A stretch of 61,947 nucleotides of DNA from assembly GCA_948616425.1 (NCBI GenBank), contig CAPGBJ010000071.1, positions 1-61,947 on the forward strand, in the 5' to 3' direction. The notes under the pieces were generated by a model. The model made no database searches, was not told where the DNA came from, and saw only the letters and a list, made by a program, of their open reading frames with translations. The DNA is from an uncultured Oscillospiraceae bacterium. GTDB lineage: Bacteria; Bacillota; Clostridia; Oscillospirales; Oscillospiraceae. Positions 51,545 through 61,195 of this stretch are shown here, one piece after another. The stretch's first letter is position 1, and every line of letters begins with the position of its first letter. Both the position numbers and the translations under genes were made by a program.

Positions 51545-52708
51545 TCAAGCTCCTTTTCCGCTGCGCTTCAGCAGCAGCTCGTGCATCAATACCATCAAAA
51601 GCAGTATCGCCAGAAGATAGAGGTGGAAGAGCGCCACATGGATGTGGGCGGCAATCCATCCAAACAGGGGAGGCATCAGGCAGGTACCCACATAGGCGCT
51701 GGCCATCTGAACGCCAATGACCGCCTGGGACCGGTCTGCGCCGAATCGCTCCGGCGTGGCGTGAATGATACAGGGGTAGATGGGCGCACAGCCCAGGCCG
51801 ACAAGAATCAGTCCAGCCAGGGCAGCGTTTGCGCCTGCCGGCAACAAAAGCGCGGCAATCCCCGCAGCAATGATCCCCTGCCCCAGCCGAACCATCTGTC
51901 CGTCGCTCATCTTCATCGTCAGAAAACCGCTCAGCGCCCGGCCAACTGTGATTCCAATAAAAAACAGGCTGGCAAAGCTGGCCGCCGTCCCTGCCGGGAC
52001 TCCCTTTTGCAGCGCAAGGTAGCTGCTGGCCCACAGTCCAGCGGTCTGTTCCAGTGCGCAGTAGCAGAAAAACAGCACCATCACCGCCTTCGTACCGGGG
52101 ATCTGAAGCAGCTGTCCCAAAGGCAGTTCCGGGGTTGTCTCAGCGGCCGCCCCGCCGCCTGCCTGAGCATTCCACAGCGGAAGACTCAGCAGCAGAGCCA
52201 AGGTCAGTACAACCTGCAGCAGGGCAATATATCGGTAGCCCATGTGCCACCCCGCCCCTCCGGTCAGCGCATACCCCATAATATATGGGCCCAGAGACGC
52301 CCCAACCCCCCACATGCAGTGCAGCCAGCTCATATGTCGGCTGGCGAAATGGAGGGCCACATAATTGTTCAGCGCCGCATCCACGCTCCCCGCCCCCAGT
52401 CCATAGGGAACCGCCCACAGGCACAGCATCCAGAATGAACCGCTGATGGAGAACCCAAAGATCGCCGCCGCCGTGATCCCAACGCTGAACGCGGTCACCA
52501 CCCCAGTCCCCAGCTTTCGAGTGAGATGGTCGCTGCGCAAACTGGAAATTACCGTTCCAACCGCAATAATCATAGAGATTACGCCCGCGTAAGAAACCGG
52601 CACGCCGAAGTGACCATACATCGACGGCCACGCAGAACCCAGCAGGGCGTCGGGCAGGCCCAGACTGACAAAAGAGAGATAGATTACCGCCAAAAGCAGA
52701 TGTACCAT
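51545..52708 (-). CDS. Major facilitator superfamily transporter
   Basis: 387 residues with twelve membrane segments. LRSDHLTRKLGTGVV is the family's loop 2-3 motif, and GASLGPYIMGYALTGGAGWHMGYR resembles FucP/NarK-like sugar or drug carriers. It diverges from a truncated AraC gene that probably once regulated it. Confidence 0.9.
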   Translation of the reverse strand: MVHLLLAVIYLSFVSLGLPDALLGSAWPSMYGHFGVPVSYAGVISMIIAVGTVISSLRSDHLTRKLGTGVVTAFSVGITAAAIFGFSISGSFWMLCLWAVPYGLGAGSVDAALNNYVALHFASRHMSWLHCMWGVGASLGPYIMGYALTGGAGWHMGYRYIALLQVVLTLALLLSLPLWNAQAGGGAAAETTPELPLGQLLQIPGTKAVMVLFFCYCALEQTAGLWASSYLALQKGVPAGTAASFASLFFIGITVGRALSGFLTMKMSDGQMVRLGQGIIAAGIAALLLPAGANAALAGLILVGLGCAPIYPCIIHATPERFGADRSQAVIGVQMASAYVGTCLMPPLFGWIAAHIHVALFHLYLLAILLLMVLMHELLLKRSGKGA

Positions 52709-52823
52709 TCTGCATCCCCCGTTTCTGATTCCATTGATGGGATGATTATAGCAGAGAAAAACCCGGAATGTTAGGAGAAAAGCACCAGTTTACTATGATA
52801 AAACCGTCAGGAAAGAGGAAGTT

Positions 52824-53219
52824 ATGGCATTAAGTGATTGCGGAGTGTCCACTAGTCCACAGGGGCGGGAGTTGAAGGAACACGGCACCCCGCTGTTCCC
52901 CGCCGCATGTTATCACGACGACCTGTCCAGGCTGGAAATCCCCTGGCACTGGCACGACGAACTGGAAGCTGTGATGATAGAGGCGGGGAGCGCCCTTGTC
53001 TGCGCTGACGGCAAAAGTTATCCTCTACAGCAGGGAGAGGGCTGTTTCATCAACTCCGGCGTCCTACACGGCATATGGTCCAACGGTCAGACCCCCTGCC
53101 GCCTGCGCTCAGTAGTCTTCCACCCCAGAATGAAAAACAACAAGGGCGTGAGGTCTCTCACACCCTTGACTGCTTCTCTATTCTGTCCCTCAGAGGCCGG
53201 CTCAGCCTTTAAAGCCTAA
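52824..53219 (+). pseudogene. Truncated AraC-type regulator (sensor part only)
   Basis: The first 105 residues match AraC-family cupin sensors: WHWHDELEAVMIEAGSALVCADGKSYPLQQGEGCFINSGVLHGIWS, ending CRLRSVVFHPR. The DNA-binding half is missing. From about 53125 the frame runs through the terminator of the converging SIR2-STAND gene and stops just inside that gene. The break probably marks an insertion or deletion linked to that gene. GAGGAAGTT precedes the ATG, so a short protein may still be made. Confidence 0.8.
53132..53167 (-). terminator. Terminator of the SIR2-STAND gene
   Basis: Eleven-base arms (53142-53152 and 53157-53167) with one mismatch that becomes a G-U pair on the minus strand, followed on that strand by GTTGTTTTTC. 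It lies inside the truncated AraC frame. Confidence 0.8.
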
Positions 53220-56200
53220 GCCGGGCATAGCGGCTTAGATGCTCCGGATGGTCCTCGAAATATTCGCTCAACGCAGTCTGAAATTCCTGATTTGCATCAG
53301 GGTGCGCCTGAAGAAACCCCCGCAGTTGATCAATCTCCTGCTCTAAAGCCTCAAACTCCAGCGTCAGCGTCAGGTTAAATCGTGTCATAGCATAGGACAA
53401 TTGTATATCAATATTTTGCGGGTGCTGTGCAAACACCCGTTCCAACTGTTTTAAACTATCCCGAACATCCCCTTCTTCCCGCTGTTTAAACGAGAGGTTG
53501 ACCAAAGTGCTTGCATACCATTCTGCAATTGTTTCCTTGGATGGGAACCGTTCAAATAACGTTCTCAGCTCGTCAACGCTGTGTACACACTCCTCTACGC
53601 TCTGCTCTATGGATAGATGAGACAGTCCCCCCGCATATCCTACTGCAATCATTTCACTATCTGAAAAGCGTTCATACAGTTCCTTCAGCTTTTCAACGCT
53701 GTGTACACGCTCCTCCACACTTTGTTTTATGAATAGATGAAACAGTCCCCCCGCATATTCTGCTGCAAGCATCTCGCTATCTGAAAAGCGTTCATACAGT
53801 TCCTTTAGCTGTTCAACGCTGTGTGCGCACTCCTCTGCGCCCTGCTCCACAGATAGGTAAAACAAGCTGCTCGCATATTCCACCGCAATTTCTTCACTGT
53901 CTGTGAAATCTTCATACAGTTTCCTCAGCCGTTCAATGCTATGTGCACACTCCTCGTCCTGTCCTTCGGAAAGGTCAGCCAGCCCCTTCGCATATTCTGC
54001 TGCAATTGCTTCATCGTCTGCGAAGCGTTCATACAGTTCTTTCAGCCGTTCAACACTATGTGCACACTCCTCACCCTGTCCTTTGGACAGATCAGACAAC
54101 CCCTTCGCATATACCAGCGCAATCTGTCCGTCATCTGGAAACTTTTCACACAGCCGGCTCAGTTGCCCCACCGCCCGCCCTTTCTCCTCAGGTATCTGTA
54201 TCGCAACAGCAAACATCAGGTAACTGTAAAACTGCACAAGCGGTTCCCTCTTGGGGCTGCTTGCAAACAAGCCTGTCCAAAACGGATTATTTCTCCCCAA
54301 TTTTTCCGGGTAGTCAAGCACAATCCGCGTAAGGAAACTCAACTGTCTGGGATCTTCCTCCCAGCCTTCGGGCAGCAGCAGGCTCAACTGATTCTTATCA
54401 AAGGCCTGACGCAGAACAAGGTACTCTTTTACCAGATCGGGACAGTCCAGAGCCACCGCCTCAATCGTTTTTACTACGTCTGTCTCGTCGCTTTTCCCTC
54501 CAAGATATATTTTGATTGTATGGACAACGCCCGTCTGCCGAAGCAGCTCCGGCAGATCGATATCCAGCTTATCCGCTCTCTTGCAGAGCTTCGGGTACCG
54601 ATCCTCCATAATCTGTTCCAGCGGTAAGAAGGGGAGCAGACACGACTGAGCCAGGAGGTTTTCCAGCTCCAAACGCATCTCTTTGGTCACCTTGTCTGAA
54701 GACAAGGCGCGCAGTCTTCCATAGTAAAACTTCAACTCATGGGTAATCAACTCATCCAGCACCTGATCCTTGTTCCAGCTGGTCGGGTCCTTTCCGCCGC
54801 ACCACGCATCTGTGATTGCCAGAGCATACATCGGGCGCCGCAAATGACTGTCGATTTTCTTCAGCGTCTCCAGCAGGCGGTCCGCATGTCCCTCCCCCGT
54901 CAACGGCTTGCCTGACATTTGGGCAAAGTCCGCCATGATATCCTTTAACGCCTCATCCGACAGAGGGGCCAGCCCCAAAAAATCCGGGCAGTAGCAACTG
55001 GAAGAAATCGTGTCGTCATAGGGGGCATCCGACTGCAGCTGCTCAGCCCATTTGGCGGTAGCCAGATCCTTTCCGTCACGTTCCAGCAGCAGAAGTCTCA
55101 GCTTCTCACTGCGCGGACAGGCAGACAGAGAGATCATCCAATTCCCAACCGCCTGGAGATAGGCCTGCACATCATCCGCCACCACAATGCACCGGTCACT
55201 TGGCGGCACCCATTGGGTCAGATTATTGTAATCGTTATGCCTTAACCAGTAGACCTTCCAGCCATCTTTTCGCTGCGCGTTTGTAAATTCGTAGACCAGC
55301 CGACTCTTGCCCGCACCGCCGGGACCTGTCACCGCCCACCAGGAGACCCGCTGCTCATGCTGACAAAATTCTTGCAGTGACGCAAGCTCCGGCTCTCTCC
55401 CAACAAAGGCGATATAGTCGGCATTATACATAAAACGGCTTGTCATCTTGGACACGGGCGCGGATTTCCGGGTCCAGAGGCATAGTTCCTCATAGGCGGC
55501 ATGATTGGTGTCCTCCAGCAGGCGCTCCAACACAATCCGCACAGCCTCATGTCTCTGATCCGGGTAGTAGATGGTGGAAATCCCCAAATCTCCCATTTCC
55601 ACGCATCGCCTCTGCACATCCTCAGCCCGGCAGGCAAGAATTGCGTAGTGATCCAGTCCGGGGTTCTCAGCAGTCACCTGCTGCAGCACCTCCATGGTCC
55701 TGTCCATCGCCAGACTGCACCCCAAAAACAGCAGCTTTTTATCCTGAAACCACTGAGTCAACACCTGCATCAGCGGGCCGCCCTTGGCATATGCTTTGTC
55801 ATACTGCGCCTTGGCAAATATCAGCCGCCCGATGTCATGGACCTCTGGCCCTATATCACCATGCAGTTTGAACAGGCAGTGGGGACCATCCTGGCGAAGC
55901 TGCGTCAGAAGATCCAAATCATAGGGCGTGACCACATTCCCGAATTTTGTGTGACATCTGTCATACACTTCCTCCAGCACGCGGTCAAAATTTGTGGTCA
56001 TAACCAGGCCATCTCTAAACAGATAGGGCAGGACATATACAGCGGAGGCGCACAGCTTTTCTTCGTCGCACCCCTTAATCTTGTCATAATTGATAATCTT
56101 TTGCAGCACCGGTAGCATACGGGGATAGTGATCCTGGATGCTCTGTGCCGCCTGCACCAGTTCTCCGGCCGCAATCATTTCCTCCACCTCAGCCCGGATA

Positions 56201-56403
56201 TCACTGTCAAAAATATATTTCGCCAGCTGCCTCAGCACATCCGGCCAACCCAGATAGCCGCAGAAAGCAGAAAGACCCGCCCCGACAAAGGGGATCAGGC
56301 CCCCGCGCCGACAGGCATTTTTTAACCCATCATATACCGAATTGTTATGCTCAGGGTAAAAGTCCATAATCTCTGAGAATGTAATACGGTTCAATCCTCT
56401 CAC
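53209..56403 (-). CDS. SIR2-STAND-repeat protein, probable antiphage sensor
   Basis: 1064 residues. A SIR2 domain comes first (LIPFVGAGLS at about 37-45, Asn138 in TTNFDR, His181 in FKLHGDI), the NAD-cleaving type used in phage defence. Next is a STAND P-loop NTPase (FVGREPELASL, Walker A GPGGAGKS at 360-367, Walker B IVVADDVQ). From about 720 to 1000 there are roughly seven repeats of 39-40 residues, TPR-like, each with L.ELYERF.D.E..A.EYA.GL..LS. Avs-type defence proteins have this order: effector, STAND switch, target-binding repeats. I use GTG at 56403, because AAAGG lies seven bases upstream; other GTG and ATG starts are possible. No partner gene is seen. Terminators flank it on both sides. 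Confidence 0.9.
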   Translation of the reverse strand: MRGLNRITFSEIMDFYPEHNNSVYDGLKNACRRGGLIPFVGAGLSAFCGYLGWPDVLRQLAKYIFDSDIRAEVEEMIAAGELVQAAQSIQDHYPRMLPVLQKIINYDKIKGCDEEKLCASAVYVLPYLFRDGLVMTTNFDRVLEEVYDRCHTKFGNVVTPYDLDLLTQLRQDGPHCLFKLHGDIGPEVHDIGRLIFAKAQYDKAYAKGGPLMQVLTQWFQDKKLLFLGCSLAMDRTMEVLQQVTAENPGLDHYAILACRAEDVQRRCVEMGDLGISTIYYPDQRHEAVRIVLERLLEDTNHAAYEELCLWTRKSAPVSKMTSRFMYNADYIAFVGREPELASLQEFCQHEQRVSWWAVTGPGGAGKSRLVYEFTNAQRKDGWKVYWLRHNDYNNLTQWVPPSDRCIVVADDVQAYLQAVGNWMISLSACPRSEKLRLLLLERDGKDLATAKWAEQLQSDAPYDDTISSSCYCPDFLGLAPLSDEALKDIMADFAQMSGKPLTGEGHADRLLETLKKIDSHLRRPMYALAITDAWCGGKDPTSWNKDQVLDELITHELKFYYGRLRALSSDKVTKEMRLELENLLAQSCLLPFLPLEQIMEDRYPKLCKRADKLDIDLPELLRQTGVVHTIKIYLGGKSDETDVVKTIEAVALDCPDLVKEYLVLRQAFDKNQLSLLLPEGWEEDPRQLSFLTRIVLDYPEKLGRNNPFWTGLFASSPKREPLVQFYSYLMFAVAIQIPEEKGRAVGQLSRLCEKFPDDGQIALVYAKGLSDLSKGQGEECAHSVERLKELYERFADDEAIAAEYAKGLADLSEGQDEECAHSIERLRKLYEDFTDSEEIAVEYASSLFYLSVEQGAEECAHSVEQLKELYERFSDSEMLAAEYAGGLFHLFIKQSVEERVHSVEKLKELYERFSDSEMIAVGYAGGLSHLSIEQSVEECVHSVDELRTLFERFPSKETIAEWYASTLVNLSFKQREEGDVRDSLKQLERVFAQHPQNIDIQLSYAMTRFNLTLTLEFEALEQEIDQLRGFLQAHPDANQEFQTALSEYFEDHPEHLSRYARLRL

Positions 56404-56533
56404 CTGCACACCTTTTCAGATGGGGTAATTATATCATTTGCAGGGACAGTTTTCAACAATCTCTGCCCAAATCCCCCATTTCTCCCTTCAAGGCCGCTGG
56501 ACGCTCTCCCCTGGGCGGGCTCTTAATAAATAA

Positions 56534-56572
56534 ACCGTACGCGCCGCGGTCAGCGATCACGGCGCGTACGGT
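56534..56572 (-). terminator. Terminator of the sulfatase operon
   Basis: Perfect 13-base arms (56534-56546 and 56560-56572), adjacent to the stop codon of the GntR-type gene, followed on the minus strand by TTTATTTATT. Confidence 0.85.
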
Positions 56573-57688
56573 CTATTTTCTCTCCTGAGCGGGTCCCACG
56601 GTCCGGCCCAAGTAAATTTCCGGGGCCAGGACATAGGAATATCCCAAGTCGTCACAGTCCCGATTTTGGATCATCCGCATCAGCCGGGAGGCCACCTCCT
56701 GCCCGATCCGGTACCCCTGGTGGACAGAACAGGTGATCCCCTCCGTCTCCCAATCGTCATTGGAGTAGTCAAAGCACACCAGAGAGCAGTCCTGCGGAAC
56801 CCGCTTTCCCTGCTTCTCCAACACCTGCCGCACCAGCTGATAGATCATGTAGTTGCAGCAGACCACCGCCGTACAGTGGGGCAGGTGCTTCAAGAAGTGG
56901 TCGATGGACCGGGCAAAGCGGACATCGTGGGCTTCGTTGGAGACACACCACTTGATGTAATCGTCCTGATACTCCACACCATTTTCCCGGAGGGCGGCCG
57001 CCATCCCCTGAAATTTCTCAATACTCTGGTAGTTGTCGGAGACAAAGATTCCGGCGATATTTCGATGTCCCTTCTGAATCAGCAGGCCGATGAGCTCCTG
57101 CGCGCACCGCAGGTCGTTGACCACCACCCGAGGGCACTTCAGATTTTTATAGTAGTTGTTGTAGAAGATAACGGGAATACGCTTCTGATAAATTTTCTGA
57201 TAGCAATCCAGGTTGGGGTTGAGCAGACTGGCTTTGACCCCATCCACAATAAACCCCTGAAAGCCCTGGCTGACCACCGCTTGGAGGCAATGCCGCTCAT
57301 TGGCAAACTTGTTATCCGTCAGAAAGGTGTGCAGGTCCACCTGGTCGGGGGGCAGAATGCTGCGGATGCCCTCCATCAGGCTGGAATTGGCATTGCCGTC
57401 CTGGCCCTGGAGGATGAGTCCGATCTTGGTCCTGCCCCCGCTCCCTCCCAGCTCCCAGGACAGGGCGGTCTCCTTGTTGATGTAGGTCCCGCTCCCCTTC
57501 ACCCGGTGAAGCAGGTCCTCCTCCGTCAGCCGCTCCAGAGCCCGGCGCACCGTCTCCCGGCTGACGGCCAGCTTTCGGCTCAGGGTGTTCTCTGAGGGAA
57601 TCTTGGTATTGCTGGAAAATTTGTTCTCCTCAATGTAGGCCCGCACCCAGAGGTAGACCATCTCCGATTTCCCGTCCAGCTCCTTCAT
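56573..57688 (-). CDS. GntR/LacI hybrid transcriptional regulator
   Basis: 371 residues. The N-terminal 70 are a GntR winged helix (SSNTKIPSENTLSRKLAVSRETVRRALERLTEEDLLHRVKGSGTYI), joined to a LacI/PBP-type effector domain (TKIGLILQGQDGNANSSLMEGI to CSLVCFDYSNDDWETEGITCSVHQ). AraR of B. subtilis has the same make-up. It is the last gene of the transporter-sulfatase operon, so it probably reports on the imported substrate. ATG at 57688 is used, with GGGGTGGG in front. Confidence 0.92.
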   Translation of the reverse strand: MKELDGKSEMVYLWVRAYIEENKFSSNTKIPSENTLSRKLAVSRETVRRALERLTEEDLLHRVKGSGTYINKETALSWELGGSGGRTKIGLILQGQDGNANSSLMEGIRSILPPDQVDLHTFLTDNKFANERHCLQAVVSQGFQGFIVDGVKASLLNPNLDCYQKIYQKRIPVIFYNNYYKNLKCPRVVVNDLRCAQELIGLLIQKGHRNIAGIFVSDNYQSIEKFQGMAAALRENGVEYQDDYIKWCVSNEAHDVRFARSIDHFLKHLPHCTAVVCCNYMIYQLVRQVLEKQGKRVPQDCSLVCFDYSNDDWETEGITCSVHQGYRIGQEVASRLMRMIQNRDCDDLGYSYVLAPEIYLGRTVGPAQERK

Positions 57689-57718
57689 CGCACCCACCCC
57701 GGCATCCCGCAGTTCTCC

Positions 57719-59071
57719 TCAGTCGGTGATGACGGGCCGGGTTCCCTCCGCCCGCTGAATCCAGCCCAGCAGCCGCTCCCGCAGTTCCTCCTTCACCTGG
57801 ACATAGGCCGGGTCGGCCACCACGTTGTTCAGCTGGTGGGGATCCTTCTCCATGTCGTAGAGGAAGTCGTCGGCATACCGGTCGGCCGCCGCCGCCACGC
57901 CGCCGTTGATGCCGGGGGCGTAGACGGAGTAGGTATACCGGGCGGTGCGGATGCACCGGCCCACCCGGCTCTCGGAGATCTGCGCAAAAATCTCATTGGG
58001 CCTATTATCGCCCTTTTTCTCCACCACGTCAAGGAGATTTTCCCCGATCATGGCCTCTCCCACGTCCACGCCGGCCAGGGCCAGAATGGTCTTGGGCAGG
58101 CTTGCGGTGCTCACCAGCTCCTCCACCGCCACGCCGCCCTTGAAGGGGCCGCCGGCGATGACCAGGGGCACGTGGAGGGCCGCGTCGTGGCAGGATCGCT
58201 TGTAGTCGTCGTAGCCGTTGAGGTGAGAGTCCCGGTTGCGGGTGAGGAAATGGGAGCCGTGGTCGGAGGCAAAGATAATTACCGTATTCTCATACAGCCC
58301 CTTCTCCTTCAGCTTGGCCACCAGCCGGCCCAGGTTCTCGTCCAGGCTGGCGCACTGGCCCAGGTAGTCGGGGTACTCCTCGGCCGCGTTGCCCCCCAGA
58401 ACCTTCAAATCCTCGGGCAGAACGAAGTCCTTGAACTTCTCCTTGGAGCCCTCCGGCCCCTCGTAGTGCTTCCGGTCGTTCTGGTGGTGGGGCTCGATTT
58501 GAGAGATGGTCATGAAGAAGGGCTTTTTCCCGTCGTACTGGTCAAAGAACTCCAGAGCCATGTCGTTGATGCAGTCGGCCCGGTAGCCCTTGAAGTCCAC
58601 CCGCTGGTCGTTCTCATCGAAGACAAAACCGTCATAGCCGTGGGAGGTGAACTCCAGCACGTCGGCAGCGCGCCAGAAGCCGGTGTAGCCCCCCCGCAGC
58701 TCCCGAGGGATGGGGGTGACCGTGTGGTCTATGGTGGGGGGCTTCTCCAGCTCCCCGTCGCTGGCCAGATGCCACTTGCCGATGTAGGCGGTCTCATAGC
58801 CCGCCTCCTCGATATAATTGCCCAGGGTCTTCACCCCGGCAGGCAGCATGATGTTGTTGCGGAAGCAGCCCGTCTCGGTGGGCCACTTGCCCGTCTGGAA
58901 CAGGGCCCGACAGGGGCCGCACACCGGCTGGGGGGAGAAGGCGTTGTCAAACTTGACCCCCTCCCGGGCCAGCTGGTCCAGGTTGGGCGTGATGTCCAGG
59001 GGCTGGCCGAAGCATCCGCAGGTATCCCACCGCTGTTGGTCGGTAAAGTAGAAAATAATGTTGTTGGGCAT
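57719..59071 (-). CDS. Cytoplasmic-type Cys sulfatase
   Basis: 450 residues of the S1 sulfatase/alkaline phosphatase superfamily. The formylglycine site is CGPCRALFQTG, Cys51-x-Pro-x-Arg, and the metal ligands NIIFYFTDQQRWD, IGKWHL and FASDHGSH are all visible. There is no signal peptide, so hydrolysis of the sulfate ester would occur inside the cell. In anaerobes the Cys is oxidised by an anSME radical enzyme; none is in the window. Four bases separate it from tctA. Confidence 0.93.
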   Translation of the reverse strand: MPNNIIFYFTDQQRWDTCGCFGQPLDITPNLDQLAREGVKFDNAFSPQPVCGPCRALFQTGKWPTETGCFRNNIMLPAGVKTLGNYIEEAGYETAYIGKWHLASDGELEKPPTIDHTVTPIPRELRGGYTGFWRAADVLEFTSHGYDGFVFDENDQRVDFKGYRADCINDMALEFFDQYDGKKPFFMTISQIEPHHQNDRKHYEGPEGSKEKFKDFVLPEDLKVLGGNAAEEYPDYLGQCASLDENLGRLVAKLKEKGLYENTVIIFASDHGSHFLTRNRDSHLNGYDDYKRSCHDAALHVPLVIAGGPFKGGVAVEELVSTASLPKTILALAGVDVGEAMIGENLLDVVEKKGDNRPNEIFAQISESRVGRCIRTARYTYSVYAPGINGGVAAAADRYADDFLYDMEKDPHQLNNVVADPAYVQVKEELRERLLGWIQRAEGTRPVITD

Positions 59072-59074
59072 TTG

Positions 59075-60577
59075 TCAGTCCTCCTTCTTAAGGGCGGCTT
59101 TTCGCTCTTTCATCTTGCCGTGGACAATGGTGCCCACCGCCGCCACGATGAGGACCAGGAAGATGATGCAGTACACACTGCTGAAGAAGATGCGGGGGCT
59201 GCCGTTGGAGATGAGCAGGGCCCGGCGGAAGTTGGTCTCGGTCATGCTGCCCAGCACCAGGCCCAGCAGGATGGGCACCGGAGGCAGTTCCAGCTTGCGC
59301 AGCACCCAGGCCAGAGCGCCGAAAATCAGGGCGACGCCCACGTCGAAATAGTTCTCATTGACGGAGTAGGCCCCGGCAAAGCAGAAAATTACAATGATAG
59401 GGGTAAGGATCTCCTGGGGGATGGACACCACCTTGGCAAACAGGGTGGTAAGGAATTTGCCCTGGAGGCACATGAAGACATTCACCAGGATCAGGCCCAG
59501 CATGATGGCGTACATGATATCCCCCTGGGTGGTAAACAGACTCAGACCGGGGTTCAGGCCGTTGATCATCAGGGCGGAGAGCATGATGGCCACCGTGCCG
59601 TCGCCGGGGATGCCCAGGGTAAGCAGGGGGATCAGGGTGGCGCCGGTGACGGCGTTGTTGGCCGACTCCGCGGCGGCGACCCCCTCCACCGAGCCGTGTC
59701 CAAACTCCTCTGGGTGTTTAGACATGTTCTTTGCGGTGTTGTAGCTGAACCAGGAGGCCTCAGACGCCCCGGTGCCCGGGATGATGCCCACCATCACGCC
59801 GATGATGGAGGAGATCAGCACCGGCCGGGCCATGCGCTTATACTCCGCCTTGGTAATCACCCCGTCGTCCTTGATCTGGGTGGTGTCCAGGTTGAGCCGG
59901 TCCAGCCGCCGCTCGGCCTTGGCCATAATCTCCACCAGGGCGAACAGGCCGATGAGGCAGATGGCCAGGTCCAGGCCCAGGTAAAGCCGGGAGATGCCGA
60001 AGGTAAAGCGGTCGTAGCTGGTCATGGGGTCGGAACCCACGCAGGAGATGAGCAGGCCCAGGCAGGCGGAGATGAGGCCCTTAATCATGCTCTTGCCCGA
60101 CACGCCGGCGATGATGGTCAGGCCGAAGACGCAGACCATAAAGTACTCCGCCGTGCCCAGCTGGGCGGCGATTTTAGCCACCTGGGGGCCCAGGAACAGG
60201 AGCATCAGGGCGGAGAACACGCCGCCAAAGGTGGAGGCGTACAGGGCGATTTTCAGCGCCGCTTTGGTGCGGCCCTGCTCCGAGAGCGGGTGCCCATCCA
60301 GCATGGTGGCCGCCGCGTGGGGGGTGCCGGGGGTGTTGATGAGGATGGCGGACACGCTGCCGCCGTAGCCGCCGGCGCAGTAGATGCCCAGCAGGAACAT
60401 CATGCCAGGGATGGCCGTCATGGAGTAGGTGACAGGCAGGAACAAAATGACGCACAGGATGACGCTCAGGCCGGGGATGGCCGCGAAAACCGAGCCCACA
60501 AACACGCCGATGTTGATCCACAGGATATTTTCCAGGGTAAACAGCAGGCCGGTGGCCGGAATGATATGCTGTAACAT
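59075..60577 (-). CDS. tctA: Tripartite tricarboxylate transporter, large membrane subunit
   Basis: 500 residues with about eleven to twelve membrane segments. The TctA signatures are GSVFAAIPGLSVILCVILFLPVTYSM near the start, YGGSVSAILINTPGTPHAAATMLDGHPLSEQG, and GIIPGTGASEASWFSYNTAK. It carries the substrate handed over by TctC across the membrane with ions. The gene order tctC, tctB, tctA is complete here. Confidence 0.95.
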   Translation of the reverse strand: MLQHIIPATGLLFTLENILWINIGVFVGSVFAAIPGLSVILCVILFLPVTYSMTAIPGMMFLLGIYCAGGYGGSVSAILINTPGTPHAAATMLDGHPLSEQGRTKAALKIALYASTFGGVFSALMLLFLGPQVAKIAAQLGTAEYFMVCVFGLTIIAGVSGKSMIKGLISACLGLLISCVGSDPMTSYDRFTFGISRLYLGLDLAICLIGLFALVEIMAKAERRLDRLNLDTTQIKDDGVITKAEYKRMARPVLISSIIGVMVGIIPGTGASEASWFSYNTAKNMSKHPEEFGHGSVEGVAAAESANNAVTGATLIPLLTLGIPGDGTVAIMLSALMINGLNPGLSLFTTQGDIMYAIMLGLILVNVFMCLQGKFLTTLFAKVVSIPQEILTPIIVIFCFAGAYSVNENYFDVGVALIFGALAWVLRKLELPPVPILLGLVLGSMTETNFRRALLISNGSPRIFFSSVYCIIFLVLIVAAVGTIVHGKMKERKAALKKED

Positions 60578-60592
60578 AAGCCGTCCCCCTCC

Positions 60593-61108
60593 TTAAAAGT
60601 CCACGCCCAGGGCGAAGCGGAAGGCGGCCCAGATGGCCACCGCCAGCACCAGGGTGATCACATAGTAGGACTTCTTCCGGCACCGGAAGTAGAGCAGGAA
60701 GCCCAGACAGCAGAAAATCGCGCCGATTACAAACAGGCCGGTGAGCTTGCTGAGCAGCCAGGTGCCCACTAGAATGGCCAGAATGACCAGGGCCTTCATC
60801 TCCACTTGAACGTTGATGACCTTCCAGTTCAGGGGCTGTTTGGTGACCAGCTTATACAGCTCCTTGCCCACCAGCATGGCACAGCAAAACATCATCACCA
60901 CCATCAGCAGGGTGGGGAAGGCCCGGCCATTGACCACGTCCTTCTCAGAAATCGCCACCTGGTCGGGCATAATCAGCAGAATCACAAGGGCCAAGAGGAA
61001 AAATAACACACCGGTCACCAAATCTATGGGAATCCGAATCTCTTTCTCATGCAGTTTCCGGCCCCAGGAATCCATGCGGCCGTTGAACTGCTCCACCCAT
61101 TTACTCAT
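60593..61108 (-). CDS. tctB: Tripartite tricarboxylate transporter, small membrane subunit
   Basis: 171 residues with four membrane segments, the size and pattern of TctB: IPIDLVTGVLFFLLALVILLI, FPTLLMVVMMFCCAMLVG, then a paired C-terminal hairpin. It stabilises TctA. It lies between tctC and tctA, with GGAGG-type sites before each. Confidence 0.9.
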   Translation of the reverse strand: MSKWVEQFNGRMDSWGRKLHEKEIRIPIDLVTGVLFFLLALVILLIMPDQVAISEKDVVNGRAFPTLLMVVMMFCCAMLVGKELYKLVTKQPLNWKVINVQVEMKALVILAILVGTWLLSKLTGLFVIGAIFCCLGFLLYFRCRKKSYYVITLVLAVAIWAAFRFALGVDF

Positions 61109-61195
61109 GGGGGGACCTCCTTTCCTGATTCAAAAGGGGGAATGGGCGGGATTCCTCCCGATCCCATTCCCCGCATATCCGCTGTGGTACTCAGA

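Noticed and set aside
53400..54200. CRISPR-like or satellite repeat array
   Set aside because: The 117-120 base periodicity is in frame with 39-40 residue protein repeats of the SIR2-STAND gene; there are no short identical repeats with unique spacers.
57836..60574. 912-residue plus-strand open frame
   Set aside because: Shadow of the sulfatase and tctA genes, caused by codon bias that leaves the opposite strand open; the protein is Gly/Ala/His-rich and without domain features.
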